DNA from: Bacteroidota bacterium
GTDB lineage: Bacteria > Bacteroidota > Ignavibacteria > UBA10030
NCBI GenBank assembly: GCA_026416125.1
Contig: JAOAFT010000001.1
Span: 62,001 to 126,000, forward strand
Direction of reading: 5' to 3'
DNA: 64,000 nucleotides
Part shown: piece after piece, positions 29,983-39,262 of the stretch
How the letters are laid out: every line of letters starts with the position of its first letter
Position numbering within the stretch: the stretch's first letter is position 1
Position numbers and translations under genes: made by a program
The notes under the pieces: generated by a model
The model's database searches: none
What the model was told of the DNA's origin: nothing
What the model saw: only the letters and a program-made list of their open reading frames with translations

Positions 29983-32199
29983 TTACTCAGTTTCTCTCTT
30001 AATATAGAGAACTGCTAATGGTGGTAATGTTAGAGAAAGAGAAAATGGTTTCCCATGGTGCGGTACTGGATCAGCAAAAAGTACACCAGCATTCCCCATA
30101 TTGCTTCCACCATAAAATTCTGAATCACTATTAATAAGTTCTCGGTATTGACCGCTTTCAGGTACACCAATACGATAATTAAAACGGGGAACTGGTGTAA
30201 AATTGCAAACTATGACAATTTGTTCACGTGTGTCAGCAGATTTCCGTATGAATGATATGACACTATGCGCAACATCACGAAAATCAATCCATTCGAAGCC
30301 TGTGTAATAAAAATCTACTTGATGGAGTGCGGCATACCACTTATACAATTTATTCAAATCCCGTACCCACCGTTGAAGACCTTGATGCAGTGGGTATTGA
30401 AGCAAGTGCCAATCCAATGATGCGTCGTGATTCCACTCGTTCCATTGGCCAAATTCACCCCCCATGAATAATAGTTTCTTCCCGGGGAAGGCATACATCA
30501 AACCAAAAAGTAACCGGAGATTAGCAAACTTCTGCCAAACATCCCCTGGCATTTTTGAAAGCAAAGAAGCTTTCCCATGAACCACTTCGTCATGGGAGAG
30601 TGGAAGTAAGAATCGTTCTGTAAACGCGTAGAGGAGTACAAATGTGAGCAAATCATGATGGTACATGCGAAATATCGGATCTTTACTAAAATACTCAAGC
30701 ATATCGTGCATCCACCCCATGTTCCATTTTAAACTGAATCCGAGTCCACCAAGTTCAATGCTATGTGTTACTCCAGGCCAAGCTGTTGATTCTTCAGCGA
30801 TTGTGAGTACTCCAGGATAATAGGAATGGACGAGTTTATTCACATCCTTTAGCAATTGTATTGCTTCAAGATTCTCACGGCCTCCATAACGATTTGGTAT
30901 CCACTCCCCTTCTTTCCTCGAATAGTCTAAGTACAACATCGAAGCAACTGCATCAATTCGTAATCCATCGACGTGGTACTTTTCTAACCAGAACAATGCA
31001 TTACTAATAAGAAAGTTTCGCACTTCATGCCTACCATAGTTAAATACATATGTTCCCCAATCTTGATGTTCACCTAACCGTGGATCTGCATGTTCGTATA
31101 AGTGAGTACCATCGAATTCACCTAACGCATGTGAGTCTTTGGGGAAGTGTGCTGGAACCCAGTCGAGTATTACTCCTATGTTGTTTTGATGACAGTAATC
31201 AACAAAGAACATAAAATCTTGAGGTGAACCGTAGCGACTCGTTGGAGCAAAGTACCCTGTAACCTGGTATCCCCACGATCCATCAAAGGGGTGTTCCATA
31301 ATAGGAAGAAGTTCGATATGTGTGAAGCCATTTTCTTTGATGTAAGGTACTAATGCATACGCAAGTTCTCTGTATGTAAGCCATCGATTTCCTTCTTCTG
31401 GTTTTCGTGCCCAAGATCCCAGGTGTACTTCATAGATCGCAAGTGGTTCACCAAGATGATCAGATTGTTTCCGTCGTTCCATCCACTCTGCATCGTGCCA
31501 CTCATAATTACTAAGTGAATTAATACGAGCAGCAGTTCGTGGCCGAAATTCCATTTCCGTGCCGTAAGGATCAGTTTTATCGAGAATCCTTCCATCCTGA
31601 GTTTTAATTTTAAACTTGTATAGTTGACCCTCAGAAATACCAGGAATAAATATTTCCCAAACTCCGGAACTTCCTAAAACCCTCATTTGGTGATAACGGG
31701 CATCCCAACCATTAAAATCACCAATAACACTTACGCTCCGAGCATTTGGCGCCCATACAGCAAATTGTGCCCCAGAAATTCCATTTACATCAATGCAATG
31801 TGATCCGAGCTTCTCGTATATTCTATGGTGATCGCCAAGATTGAAAAGATACAAATCATAATCACTTAACGTTGGTAAAAAGGCGTATGGATCGTGAAAG
31901 AATACTACCTCACCACTATACAGTTCTTTTATAAGTACATAAGGGAAATACTCTGTTTTTTGCTGAATGAAAAGTTCAAAAAATCCATCAGTTGTGATTC
32001 GATTGAGCTCGTATCGTTCATCGGGTGCCACTGTTGGTGCAATCCACATTCGTTTTGCATTTGGATGAAATGAACGAATAACAACACCCTTTACACCGTT
32101 GTACTCAAGAACACGCAAGCCCAATACGGTGAATGGATCATAATGATCAACTTCACGGATTTTCCGGAGGCTTTCATTATCTACAAGTTGAATACTCAT
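29983..32199 (-). CDS. glgB: 1,4-alpha-glucan branching enzyme
   Basis: GlgB introduces alpha-1,6 branches into glycogen. The protein (738 residues) has an N-terminal CBM48 tandem ([20 protein letters not shown]), then the GH13 barrel with [24 protein letters not shown] (nucleophile Asp about residue 414), the acid/base in [11 protein letters not shown], and [12 protein letters not shown]-terminal beta domain follows. Its stop is six bases from the flippase start. It shows that the organism makes glycogen, although no other glg gene is seen here. Confidence 0.96.
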   Translation of the reverse strand: MSIQLVDNESLRKIREVDHYDPFTVLGLRVLEYNGVKGVVIRSFHPNAKRMWIAPTVAPDERYELNRITTDGFFELFIQQKTEYFPYVLIKELYSGEVVFFHDPYAFLPTLSDYDLYLFNLGDHHRIYEKLGSHCIDVNGISGAQFAVWAPNARSVSVIGDFNGWDARYHQMRVLGSSGVWEIFIPGISEGQLYKFKIKTQDGRILDKTDPYGTEMEFRPRTAARINSLSNYEWHDAEWMERRKQSDHLGEPLAIYEVHLGSWARKPEEGNRWLTYRELAYALVPYIKENGFTHIELLPIMEHPFDGSWGYQVTGYFAPTSRYGSPQDFMFFVDYCHQNNIGVILDWVPAHFPKDSHALGEFDGTHLYEHADPRLGEHQDWGTYVFNYGRHEVRNFLISNALFWLEKYHVDGLRIDAVASMLYLDYSRKEGEWIPNRYGGRENLEAIQLLKDVNKLVHSYYPGVLTIAEESTAWPGVTHSIELGGLGFSLKWNMGWMHDMLEYFSKDPIFRMYHHDLLTFVLLYAFTERFLLPLSHDEVVHGKASLLSKMPGDVWQKFANLRLLFGLMYAFPGKKLLFMGGEFGQWNEWNHDASLDWHLLQYPLHQGLQRWVRDLNKLYKWYAALHQVDFYYTGFEWIDFRDVAHSVISFIRKSADTREQIVIVCNFTPVPRFNYRIGVPESGQYRELINSDSEFYGGSNMGNAGVLFADPVPHHGKPFSLSLTLPPLAVLYIKRETE

Positions 32200-32202
32200 T
32201 TG

Positions 32203-32784
32203 TCACACTTTCAAATACAGTTTTTTTCTCCGTATGTAACTTTCAATACGTTCTGGTACCAAATAGCGAATTGATTCACCGTTTGCAACTTTAGTTCGAA
32301 TTTGTGTTGATGAAATATCAACAAAGGGGCCTTTCAACTGTACATATGAGCAATCTTCTCGTGGCTGTGCACATGGAAATCCAGGACGTTCATACACAAC
32401 AAGCTGAACAAGTTCTATAATTCTTTTTGGTTCTTTCCAAGTATGGAAAGTATTGAAATTATCCGATCCAAGGAGAAAATATATCGTTTGCTTTGGGTAC
32501 AATTTTCGAAATTCACGTACCGTTTCAACGGTGTACGAAACACCTTTTCTTTGTATTTCGAGATCAAGAATATCGAAATGTAAATTCCCTTCGATGGCTA
32601 ATTGTAACATTGCAATTCGATCTACAGCACGTGTACACTTGCTTGTTTTCTTATGTGGTGGCCGATATGCTGGAACGAAGAACACTTTATCTAACTCTAG
32701 TTGTTCTCGTGCACTTTCTGCTATAATCAAATGACCAATGTGTGGCGGATCGAACGTTCCACCGTAGAGACATAGACGTTTCAT
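32203..32784 (-). CDS. nadD: Nicotinate-nucleotide adenylyltransferase
   Basis: NadD transfers AMP from ATP to nicotinate mononucleotide in NAD synthesis. The 193 residues contain LYGGTFDPPHIGHLIIAE with the (H/T)xGH nucleotide-binding motif and the C-terminal DISSTQIRTKV signature. It overlaps the upstream glycosyltransferase by four bases. Its position between glycan genes appears to be a matter of operon packing, not shared function. Confidence 0.95.
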   Translation of the reverse strand: MKRLCLYGGTFDPPHIGHLIIAESAREQLELDKVFFVPAYRPPHKKTSKCTRAVDRIAMLQLAIEGNLHFDILDLEIQRKGVSYTVETVREFRKLYPKQTIYFLLGSDNFNTFHTWKEPKRIIELVQLVVYERPGFPCAQPREDCSYVQLKGPFVDISSTQIRTKVANGESIRYLVPERIESYIRRKKLYLKV

Positions 32785-33881
32785 TGCGATACAAATTTAT
32801 ATATTGCTTTTGTTTGTTCTGCACACTGTTTGGAATGAAACATTTGAGCTCTTTGTTTTGCTTTCATCGAGTATATTCTATGTATGTCATCATCATTGAG
32901 TAGTATCTCAATTTTTTTCACTAAATCCAATTCATCGTTCGAATCAACAATGAACCCACTATCGCCAACTATCTCTGGAATAACTGCTGCGTTAGTACCG
33001 ATAACTGGGGTACCAGATGCCATTGCTTCAATAAGTGGTAATCCAAATCCTTCATACAGTGAGGGAAGTACAAGCATACGTGCCCCTTGGTACGCAGCAC
33101 GCAGCTCGCGTTGTGAAACACGCCCAGGGTTTATAAGATGTTGTTCAATCCGTAACTCTGATATCAAGGTTCGTAGTTCATTATTCCTTGCGATACTTTC
33201 ACCTAGTATAACAAGCTGTACTCTATATTGCTTCAGTAATTTCGAAAACGCGTAAAGTAAGAATGGTAGATTTTTATGCGGTTTCAGTGCACCTACGTAC
33301 AAAATATACGGCGATGTTATTGAATACTTGGATCGGAACTGCTCTATGAATTCTGTCCGTTCTTGCTCATAATAATACGCTTGTACTCCTAGGTACGTAA
33401 CGTAAATTTTACTGTCATCTACATCAAACATTTGACAAAGATCATTCTTAGTAAACTGCGAATTCACAAGTATTGCCCGTGCTGATTTACACGCATGAGA
33501 TATCATACTATATGCATAGGCACGTTGGAGAATTGAAAACATAGTCTTCATACGTAGATGTATGAGATCATGGATCGTTACAACACCTGGTATTGGAAGA
33601 CAAAATGGGAATGTGTAGTGTGGTTCATGAAACACCTGAATACGACTTTTTCGTACATGGATGGTAAGAGAAAAGAGTTCTCGTAATGAGTACAACTTCG
33701 ACGGTTCGAGAATAAAGTGACCCTGTAACTTATTTCTAAGTATTTCATATTGTTGTGGTAAAATAAAGTATGTTAGCTCGAGCTCATTATCAGTTTGGAA
33801 ATGGTGTACTAAGGTTTGGATGTATGTTCCTATACCATAATCGAAGTATTTTCGTATGTCAATTCCAACATGGAGTCGCAT
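32781..33881 (-). CDS. GT4-family glycosyltransferase
   Basis: This GT-B enzyme of 366 residues has VHFHEPHYTFPF-like early residues (QVFHEPHYTFPF), VVTIHDLIHL, LYVGALKPHKNLPFLLYAF and the donor-site motif LPSLYEGFGLPLIEAMASGTPVI, split across the EX7E element. Such enzymes often transfer mannose or glucose from nucleotide sugars. It probably helps build the surface glycan together with the GT2 genes and the flippase. Donor and acceptor are unknown. Confidence 0.88.
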   Translation of the reverse strand: MRLHVGIDIRKYFDYGIGTYIQTLVHHFQTDNELELTYFILPQQYEILRNKLQGHFILEPSKLYSLRELFSLTIHVRKSRIQVFHEPHYTFPFCLPIPGVVTIHDLIHLRMKTMFSILQRAYAYSMISHACKSARAILVNSQFTKNDLCQMFDVDDSKIYVTYLGVQAYYYEQERTEFIEQFRSKYSITSPYILYVGALKPHKNLPFLLYAFSKLLKQYRVQLVILGESIARNNELRTLISELRIEQHLINPGRVSQRELRAAYQGARMLVLPSLYEGFGLPLIEAMASGTPVIGTNAAVIPEIVGDSGFIVDSNDELDLVKKIEILLNDDDIHRIYSMKAKQRAQMFHSKQCAEQTKAIYKFVSQ

Positions 33882-33882
33882 G

Positions 33883-34737
33883 CTATGAACTTTTCAGGTA
33901 CTTCAATACAGCAGTTGCTATTGCTCTTTCTTTTGGCATAACATACTTGAGTGCATACTTTAAGAGTAAGTATAAGTTTAAAACATAGTTATTAAATTTG
34001 GAACAATATTTTCGATAATACCGTATTTGGCTTTTACGATATTCAAGGAGTATAAACGAATTCGTGGATCTAGAGCTCTTCCCCTTATGATGCAAAAGAC
34101 GTATCGAAGGAACGTATACCACATAATACCCTTGTGTTGAAACTCGCTTACAAAGGTCAACGTCTTCGAAGTACATAAAATAGTGTTCATCAAAACCACC
34201 AATACGTGTAAAAAGATCACGTGATATACAAAATGCTGCCCCGCTAACCCAATCAACATTCATTGGTTGTTCAGGAGGAATGAGTGTATGCTCACATTGC
34301 TGCATACGTTTTACTTTATACTCGCTCATCGGAGTGGGAAATGTACCATACGAAAGTTGGAAATTACCATTTGGATATCGTAACTGTGGTGCAGTAACAC
34401 CAATGCTTGAATTCTCTTCTAAATATTTAACAAGAGGTGTAAAGCAATCCTCTACAAGTTCTGTATCGTTATTGAGAAAAAATAAATATTTCCCTCTTGC
34501 TCGTGCAGCACCAACATTATTCGCTGCACCAAAACCTCTATTCTCTGTAAGTTCAATGAGTGTGATCCATGTATTAAACTTTTGCAGTGCAACAACACTA
34601 TGATCACAAGAATTGTTGTCAACAACGATCACTTCAAATGGAATTTTTATGGGTACTCTATTGATTGACTCCAAGCACTGAATTGTCCATTCACACCCAC
34701 GATAATTAACAATGATAATAGAAAGAACTGGAGTCAT
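33883..34737 (-). CDS. GT2-family glycosyltransferase (rhamnosyltransferase-like)
   Basis: This GT-A protein of 284 residues has LSIIIVNYRGCEWTIQCLES, VVDNNSCDHS, the NRGFGAANNVGAARARGKY segment and LNNDTEL as metal motif, then FDEHYFMYFEDVDLCKRV. This arrangement is common in WbbL/RfbF-type rhamnosyltransferases of O-antigen loci, but sugar specificity cannot be read from it. It is one base upstream of the GT4 gene. A C-terminal amphipathic or membrane-associated stretch is present. Confidence 0.86.
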   Translation of the reverse strand: MTPVLSIIIVNYRGCEWTIQCLESINRVPIKIPFEVIVVDNNSCDHSVVALQKFNTWITLIELTENRGFGAANNVGAARARGKYLFFLNNDTELVEDCFTPLVKYLEENSSIGVTAPQLRYPNGNFQLSYGTFPTPMSEYKVKRMQQCEHTLIPPEQPMNVDWVSGAAFCISRDLFTRIGGFDEHYFMYFEDVDLCKRVSTQGYYVVYVPSIRLLHHKGKSSRSTNSFILLEYRKSQIRYYRKYCSKFNNYVLNLYLLLKYALKYVMPKERAIATAVLKYLKSS

Positions 34738-34757
34738 TCAGCAATCCAGTGAAGGAG

Positions 34758-35576
34758 TTAAACTATTGGGGTTACTTTTACTTGTTTGATACGTCGTGCA
34801 CTCTTTGTAAGAATTTTAAAAATAAACTTTTCCGTTTGTATTTCTTCATTCACATCTGGTACTTTCCCTGTAATTTTTTGTAAGTATCCGGCAACAGTTT
34901 CATAATCATTTGACTCTGGAATTTTTTCTCTAAATTGTTCATTAAAATCAGAAATCGTGAGTGCACCATCAATAATAATTGATCCATCACTCGAACTTTC
35001 AACAGTTTTCTGAGCTTCATCGTATTCATCAAAAATATCGCCGACGATCTCCTCAATAATATCTTCCATTGTTATAAGTCCCTCTGTTCCACCATATTCA
35101 TCAATGACAATCCCCATATGTACTTTGTGTTGTTGGAATTCACGAAGTAGTTGACTAATTTTTTTCGATTCAGGGACAAAGTATGGAGGTCTGATTATAT
35201 CCTGAAGAATTATTAAATCGCTATGTTCCATTAAGCTCAAAAGGTCTTTACTGTACACAATACCAATAATGTGATCGAGCGTACCTTTATAAACAGGTAA
35301 GCGTGAATAACCTTCTTCTATAACTTTTCTAATTAGTTGTTCACGTGGTAGTGAAACATCAAGCGCAACAATATCTGTACGTGGAACCATAATTTCTTTT
35401 GCGGTAATATCGGAAAATTCCAATATACTCTTAATGAGCTCATGCTCTGTTTGATCAAGAGCACCACTTCTGGAACTTGCATCAATAACTTGTTTTAGCT
35501 CATCCTCAGAAATTGATGTCCGGAGTAGTCCTTTCCGAATTAAAAACGTATGAAGTATGTCCTTCAATGATTTCAC
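34758..35576 (-). CDS. CBS-domain protein, CorC/HlyC family without DUF21
   Basis: The protein has about 272 residues: a short helical N terminus, SGALDQTEHELIKSILEFSD, the first CBS repeat (EIMVPRTDIVALDV), the second (VHMGIVIDEYGGTEGLITMEDI), then a CorC_HlyC transporter-associated domain (EEIVGDIFDEYDEA onward). It lacks the DUF21 membrane domain, so it is cytoplasmic like E. coli CorC (YbeX) and may affect metal ion homeostasis. I chose the GTG at 35576, eight bases after the M48 stop. ATGs at 35630 and 35663 also exist but lie inside the previous gene. Confidence 0.82.
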   Translation of the reverse strand: MKSLKDILHTFLIRKGLLRTSISEDELKQVIDASSRSGALDQTEHELIKSILEFSDITAKEIMVPRTDIVALDVSLPREQLIRKVIEEGYSRLPVYKGTLDHIIGIVYSKDLLSLMEHSDLIILQDIIRPPYFVPESKKISQLLREFQQHKVHMGIVIDEYGGTEGLITMEDIIEEIVGDIFDEYDEAQKTVESSSDGSIIIDGALTISDFNEQFREKIPESNDYETVAGYLQKITGKVPDVNEEIQTEKFIFKILTKSARRIKQVKVTPIV

Positions 35577-35583
35577 TGTAAAT

Positions 35584-36393
35584 CTACGGTAGTCGTTGTT
35601 TAAATTTCTGGTATGCTGTAGTACGGACATTTTCTTCTGTTGGCACAGGGTTACCAATTTCATTCAGCAACTTGTCAATGTGGTTTAATCTATCTTGTGG
35701 ATGAGGATGTGTAGATAGGAGTGTTTCCCATGCAGCCCCTTTGCGTGTTCCAGCGACTTTTTCAAAGAAAAATTTTATAGCTCCAGGATAATATTCTGTT
35801 GATTGTAAATACTTCACAGAGTATGCGTCTGCTTCATCTTCATCACTTCTACTGTACTTTAAGAGAGCTCCTGTTTGAAGAATTTTTGCAATAGTATTTG
35901 CTGTCATGCTCGGATTTTCACCTAGTGCTATTGAAAGCAGTAGGGATGTGCCATATTGCATTGACATTTGTCGAGTACTATGTCGACATTCAGCATGGGC
36001 AATTTCGTGAGCAATTACTCCAGCAAGTGTTGCCTCGTTATCAACAAATTTCATTAGACCTGTGTATACATATATATAGCCCCCAGGTGTACAGAATGCA
36101 TTCACCACAGAGTCATTGTGAATAACTTCGAACTTGTATGCAAATTTATTTCTGTACTTAATATACGGTGAAGCTAAAATTTTTTTTCCTATAGCTTCAA
36201 TGTATTCCTTAATATCGGGTCTATCATTCAAAATGGGATACTGTTGCGGGTTTTTACGTATTGCTTCATCAAATTGACGTCCAAGCTCAACGTCTTTAGA
36301 ATCAGGAAAAAAGTTTATTGTTCGAAGTGTAGAACATTGAATTGTTAAAACACTAAGAATTACAACAATGAAGTATGATATTAATTTTCGCAT
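35584..36393 (-). CDS. M48-family metalloprotease, predicted lipoprotein
   Basis: The mature protein is a zinc peptidase with HEIAHAECRH (HExxH plus downstream ligands), resembling BepA/LoiP-type periplasmic proteases that monitor outer membrane proteins. A signal peptide ends in the lipobox LTIQC, so Cys20 should be lipidated and handled by the Lnt and LolCDE systems also encoded here. The Shine-Dalgarno GGAGGTGG sets the start at 36393. A longer in-frame start at 36429 would spoil the signal peptide. The protein has 269 residues. Confidence 0.9.
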   Translation of the reverse strand: MRKLISYFIVVILSVLTIQCSTLRTINFFPDSKDVELGRQFDEAIRKNPQQYPILNDRPDIKEYIEAIGKKILASPYIKYRNKFAYKFEVIHNDSVVNAFCTPGGYIYVYTGLMKFVDNEATLAGVIAHEIAHAECRHSTRQMSMQYGTSLLLSIALGENPSMTANTIAKILQTGALLKYSRSDEDEADAYSVKYLQSTEYYPGAIKFFFEKVAGTRKGAAWETLLSTHPHPQDRLNHIDKLLNEIGNPVPTEENVRTTAYQKFKQRLP

Positions 36394-36404
36394 TCCACCA
36401 CCTC

Positions 36405-37136
36405 CTAGTACAGTACTTCTAACAGACATAAGCCCTTTGCTGGCGCATACATTGCTGGTGTTGTTACTGTGGAGTTTGAATAAAGCAATGCATGAAACTC
36501 ATCTCGTGTCATTGCACCACGCGCTACATCCACCATAGACCCTACGAGAGCACGTACCATTCCATGAAGAAATCTATTTGCTGTGATAACAAACCGTAAG
36601 TATTCATTTATTTCGTGCCATTCCGCTCTCAGAATTGAACAGAATGTGTTCTTACGTGGAGTATCCTTCTTACAAAAAGAACGAAAATCATGAGTACCAA
36701 CAATCATAGCAGCACATGTATTCAAAGCTTCAGTATTTAATATATAGAACAGTTCCCAAGCATACAACCTTCCAATAGCAATGGGTCGGCGAACGATTGT
36801 GTATTCATACACGCGAGCTTTTGCACTGTATCGTGCGTGAAACGTATCCTCAACTTCCTCCAATGAACGAACTACAACATCGTTTGGAAGTATTGCATTA
36901 AGACTTTTAGATATTTGTTGAGGATTAAGTGGGTTTGTTACCTTAAAGCTTGCAACCTGTCCTCGGGCATGGACTCCAGAATCTGTTCGTCCAGCACCAA
37001 CTATGCGAATATTCTCTTGAGTGACGGTATAGAGTGCTTTCTCCAAAACATGTTGCACAGACCGTCCATTGTTTTGAACTTGCCAACCGACGAAGTGGGT
37101 TCCGTCGTATTCCAGTGTCATTTTATACGTTGGCAT
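36405..37136 (-). CDS. truA: tRNA pseudouridine(38-40) synthase TruA
   Basis: TruA modifies the anticodon stem-loop. The catalytic aspartate is in VGAGRTDSGVHARGQVAS. MTLEYDGTHFVGWQVQ at the start and FLHGMVRALVGSMVDVARG near the end are conserved family segments. It has 243 residues, a normal length. It lies 11 bp before the M48 lipoprotein gene and 19 bp after the DUF5683 protein. Confidence 0.95.
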   Translation of the reverse strand: MPTYKMTLEYDGTHFVGWQVQNNGRSVQHVLEKALYTVTQENIRIVGAGRTDSGVHARGQVASFKVTNPLNPQQISKSLNAILPNDVVVRSLEEVEDTFHARYSAKARVYEYTIVRRPIAIGRLYAWELFYILNTEALNTCAAMIVGTHDFRSFCKKDTPRKNTFCSILRAEWHEINEYLRFVITANRFLHGMVRALVGSMVDVARGAMTRDEFHALLYSNSTVTTPAMYAPAKGLCLLEVLY

Positions 37137-37155
37137 CTCCTATATGTATTAAGTG

Positions 37156-37896
37156 TTAGAAGGAAGTACGAACATGCAGATGTACAGTTGGTACTCCGGC
37201 ATACTCGTTACTATTCACAATGATTACATCAATAGAGTTGGTTAATTCTGTATTATAGGATGAAGCCATACGACCAGCGCGGAAAGCTGAAATAAGACGA
37301 TTCAGCACTGCAATACCGAGAACAAATCTCGCATAATTCTTTGCCTCACTACTTTTTATTCGATTTGACTTGAAAATTCGCCGATTTGCATCAGAATCCC
37401 ATTGCCATGCAAAACGCGAATCAGTGTACACACGATCGTACTCACGTGCAATGAGTTTTGCATTGTTGTACGCTTCCATTGATATATAATTACCAATGTT
37501 TACATCATACTCATCGTCAGTACTTTGAAAGCTTGCCCCCGCGTGAACCCTTGCGAATGAACGTGCATCTTCGAGGAGCCATTGACTCCGTAGTTTAAGT
37601 GTGGTATATGCTATCCAAATTCCTCCTTCAGCTAAGAGGTGGTATCGTGCTGCAAGTGAGTTTCCAACGTACCATTCTCCTGTACCAGGGAGTACCAATG
37701 ATAACATAACAGCTGTAACAACTGATTTTTTCTTACTATTGGTATATTCGATACTTGGTACTGCACTTGACACCATCCGAATACCGTGAAGATGATCGTG
37801 GTGATTGAACACTAAACATTGCTGACTTTGGGTATTGCTTATGAGTACAAAGCACAAGCATATCACACCACACCAATGGAAATTGAATTTTACCAT
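37156..37896 (-). CDS. DUF5683-like exported/membrane protein
   Basis: The protein has 246 residues with a likely signal peptide (about residues 1-25, ending SNTQSQ). The segment AVMLSLVLPGTGEWYVGN resembles the small hydrophobic repeat of DUF5683 and related 'PGxGxxY' membrane proteins common in Bacteroidota and Chlorobi. A second hydrophobic stretch lies near YARFVLGIAVLNRLISAF. The function is unknown. It lies between mtaB and truA in one direction with small gaps. Confidence 0.65.
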   Translation of the reverse strand: MVKFNFHWCGVICLCFVLISNTQSQQCLVFNHHDHLHGIRMVSSAVPSIEYTNSKKKSVVTAVMLSLVLPGTGEWYVGNSLAARYHLLAEGGIWIAYTTLKLRSQWLLEDARSFARVHAGASFQSTDDEYDVNIGNYISMEAYNNAKLIAREYDRVYTDSRFAWQWDSDANRRIFKSNRIKSSEAKNYARFVLGIAVLNRLISAFRAGRMASSYNTELTNSIDVIIVNSNEYAGVPTVHLHVRTSF

Positions 37897-37906
37897 AGAA
37901 TATTCC

Positions 37907-39202
37907 TTACGAATGCTCGATCAATAAACCACTACAGTGATCCTCGAAGACGTTCTCCACACGAACAGTTTTCATTGTATTTTTTAAATTGTATGAGGAT
38001 TTACATTCAACTCTAATATATTCATCAGTAAGACCAGAGTAAATGCCTTCACTTATTTCCGTCTCGAAAAGTACTGTAACTGTTTTTCCTAAGAATGATG
38101 CAATAAAAGAAGATTTTTTATTTTTACTAAGCTCATGGAGCTTTGTACTCCGTGCAGAACAAGAGAACGTTGAAACGTTCTGACTAAATGTACTCGCTAC
38201 AGTAGTAGGACGATTCGAATACGAAAACACATGCAGGTAGGAAATTGGTAATTGTTCTATGAATTGGTATGTTTCATAGAAAAGAGACTCCGTCTCTCCA
38301 GGAAAGCCTACTATAACATCAACCCCAATAGCAGCTGTTGGGTAGTGTGCTTTGATTGTTAGGACTCGTTCTTCGAAAAGTTCTCGTGTATATCGCCGCC
38401 CCATTTGACGAAGAATCGAATTCGAACCAGACTGCAATGGAATGTGCCAATGTTTACAAAGCTTTTGTTCGGAAAACCAAAATGCTAACAACTCATCCGT
38501 AAGCAGATTTGGTTCTATGGAACTAATTCTAAGTCTTTCAAGTCCTTCAATAGTTACTAATGTTTGCAAAAGGGATAGTAGAGTTTCACCATAGGGCTTT
38601 CCATAATCACCTACGTTAACACCTGTGAGCACAATTTCTTTGTACCCTTGAACAACAGCATCTTTCACTTGTTGGCTTATGATCTCTTTTGGTACACTTC
38701 TACTATTTCCACGAGCGACAGGTACGATACAGTATGTGCAGTGATAGTCACATCCTTCCTGTACTTTTATAAAGACACGCGTCCTTTCTTTGTATCCAAG
38801 TGAACTTGCAGGGTGTATGATGCTTCGATCTATTGATACAACATTTTGATGTGCACTACGTAAAGAATCATTTTCCAGGTAATTGAGTATTGAGAATTTT
38901 TCTATGTTCCCAAGTACTAACGACACCCCTGGCAGAGTACGAAGTGTATCTGGGAAACACTGTGCGTAACACCCAATCACTACTATTTGAGCTTGTGGCA
39001 AGCTTCTTCGAGTTCTTCGTATAATTTGCCGACATTCACGTTCAGCGTGGTGTGTTACACAGCAAGAGTTGATGACGACTATATCTGCAGAATCATTGAT
39101 ATTAACAATCGAATACCCGTGTTGCTGAAATTGTTGTGCAAGGGCACCAGTTTCAGCAAAATTCAGCTTACATCCGAAAGTATGGAAGGCTACACGTTTC
39201 AT
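37907..39202 (-). CDS. mtaB: tRNA t(6)A37 methylthiotransferase MtaB
   Basis: MtaB is a radical SAM enzyme that adds a methylthio group to t6A37 of tRNA. It has the N-terminal UPF0004 domain (VAFHTFGCKLNFAETGAL with Cys ligands), the radical SAM triad CDYHCTYCIVPVARG and a C-terminal TRAM-like region. Its start ATG at 39202 abuts the U-tract of the rpsA terminator, so no Shine-Dalgarno is possible in the usual place. A GTG at 39235, inside the hairpin loop, is the only other in-frame option. Its clusters probably come from the SUF system at 57-64 kb. Confidence 0.92.
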   Translation of the reverse strand: MKRVAFHTFGCKLNFAETGALAQQFQQHGYSIVNINDSADIVVINSCCVTHHAERECRQIIRRTRRSLPQAQIVVIGCYAQCFPDTLRTLPGVSLVLGNIEKFSILNYLENDSLRSAHQNVVSIDRSIIHPASSLGYKERTRVFIKVQEGCDYHCTYCIVPVARGNSRSVPKEIISQQVKDAVVQGYKEIVLTGVNVGDYGKPYGETLLSLLQTLVTIEGLERLRISSIEPNLLTDELLAFWFSEQKLCKHWHIPLQSGSNSILRQMGRRYTRELFEERVLTIKAHYPTAAIGVDVIVGFPGETESLFYETYQFIEQLPISYLHVFSYSNRPTTVASTFSQNVSTFSCSARSTKLHELSKNKKSSFIASFLGKTVTVLFETEISEGIYSGLTDEYIRVECKSSYNLKNTMKTVRVENVFEDHCSGLLIEHS

Positions 39203-39252
39203 AAAAAAAGAGAGTCGTCCTATGAGTGGAGACACAACATAAAACGACTCTC
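39203..39252 (-). terminator. rpsA terminator abutting the mtaB start codon
   Basis: On the minus strand GAGAGTCGT (39244-39252) pairs with ACGACTCTC (39210-39218) in a 9-bp perfect stem with a 25-nt loop. Seven T residues (39203-39209) follow, and the next three bases are the mtaB ATG. Stem plus U-tract make a convincing intrinsic terminator for rpsA. Confidence 0.86.
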
Positions 39253-39262
39253 GAACAATAAA

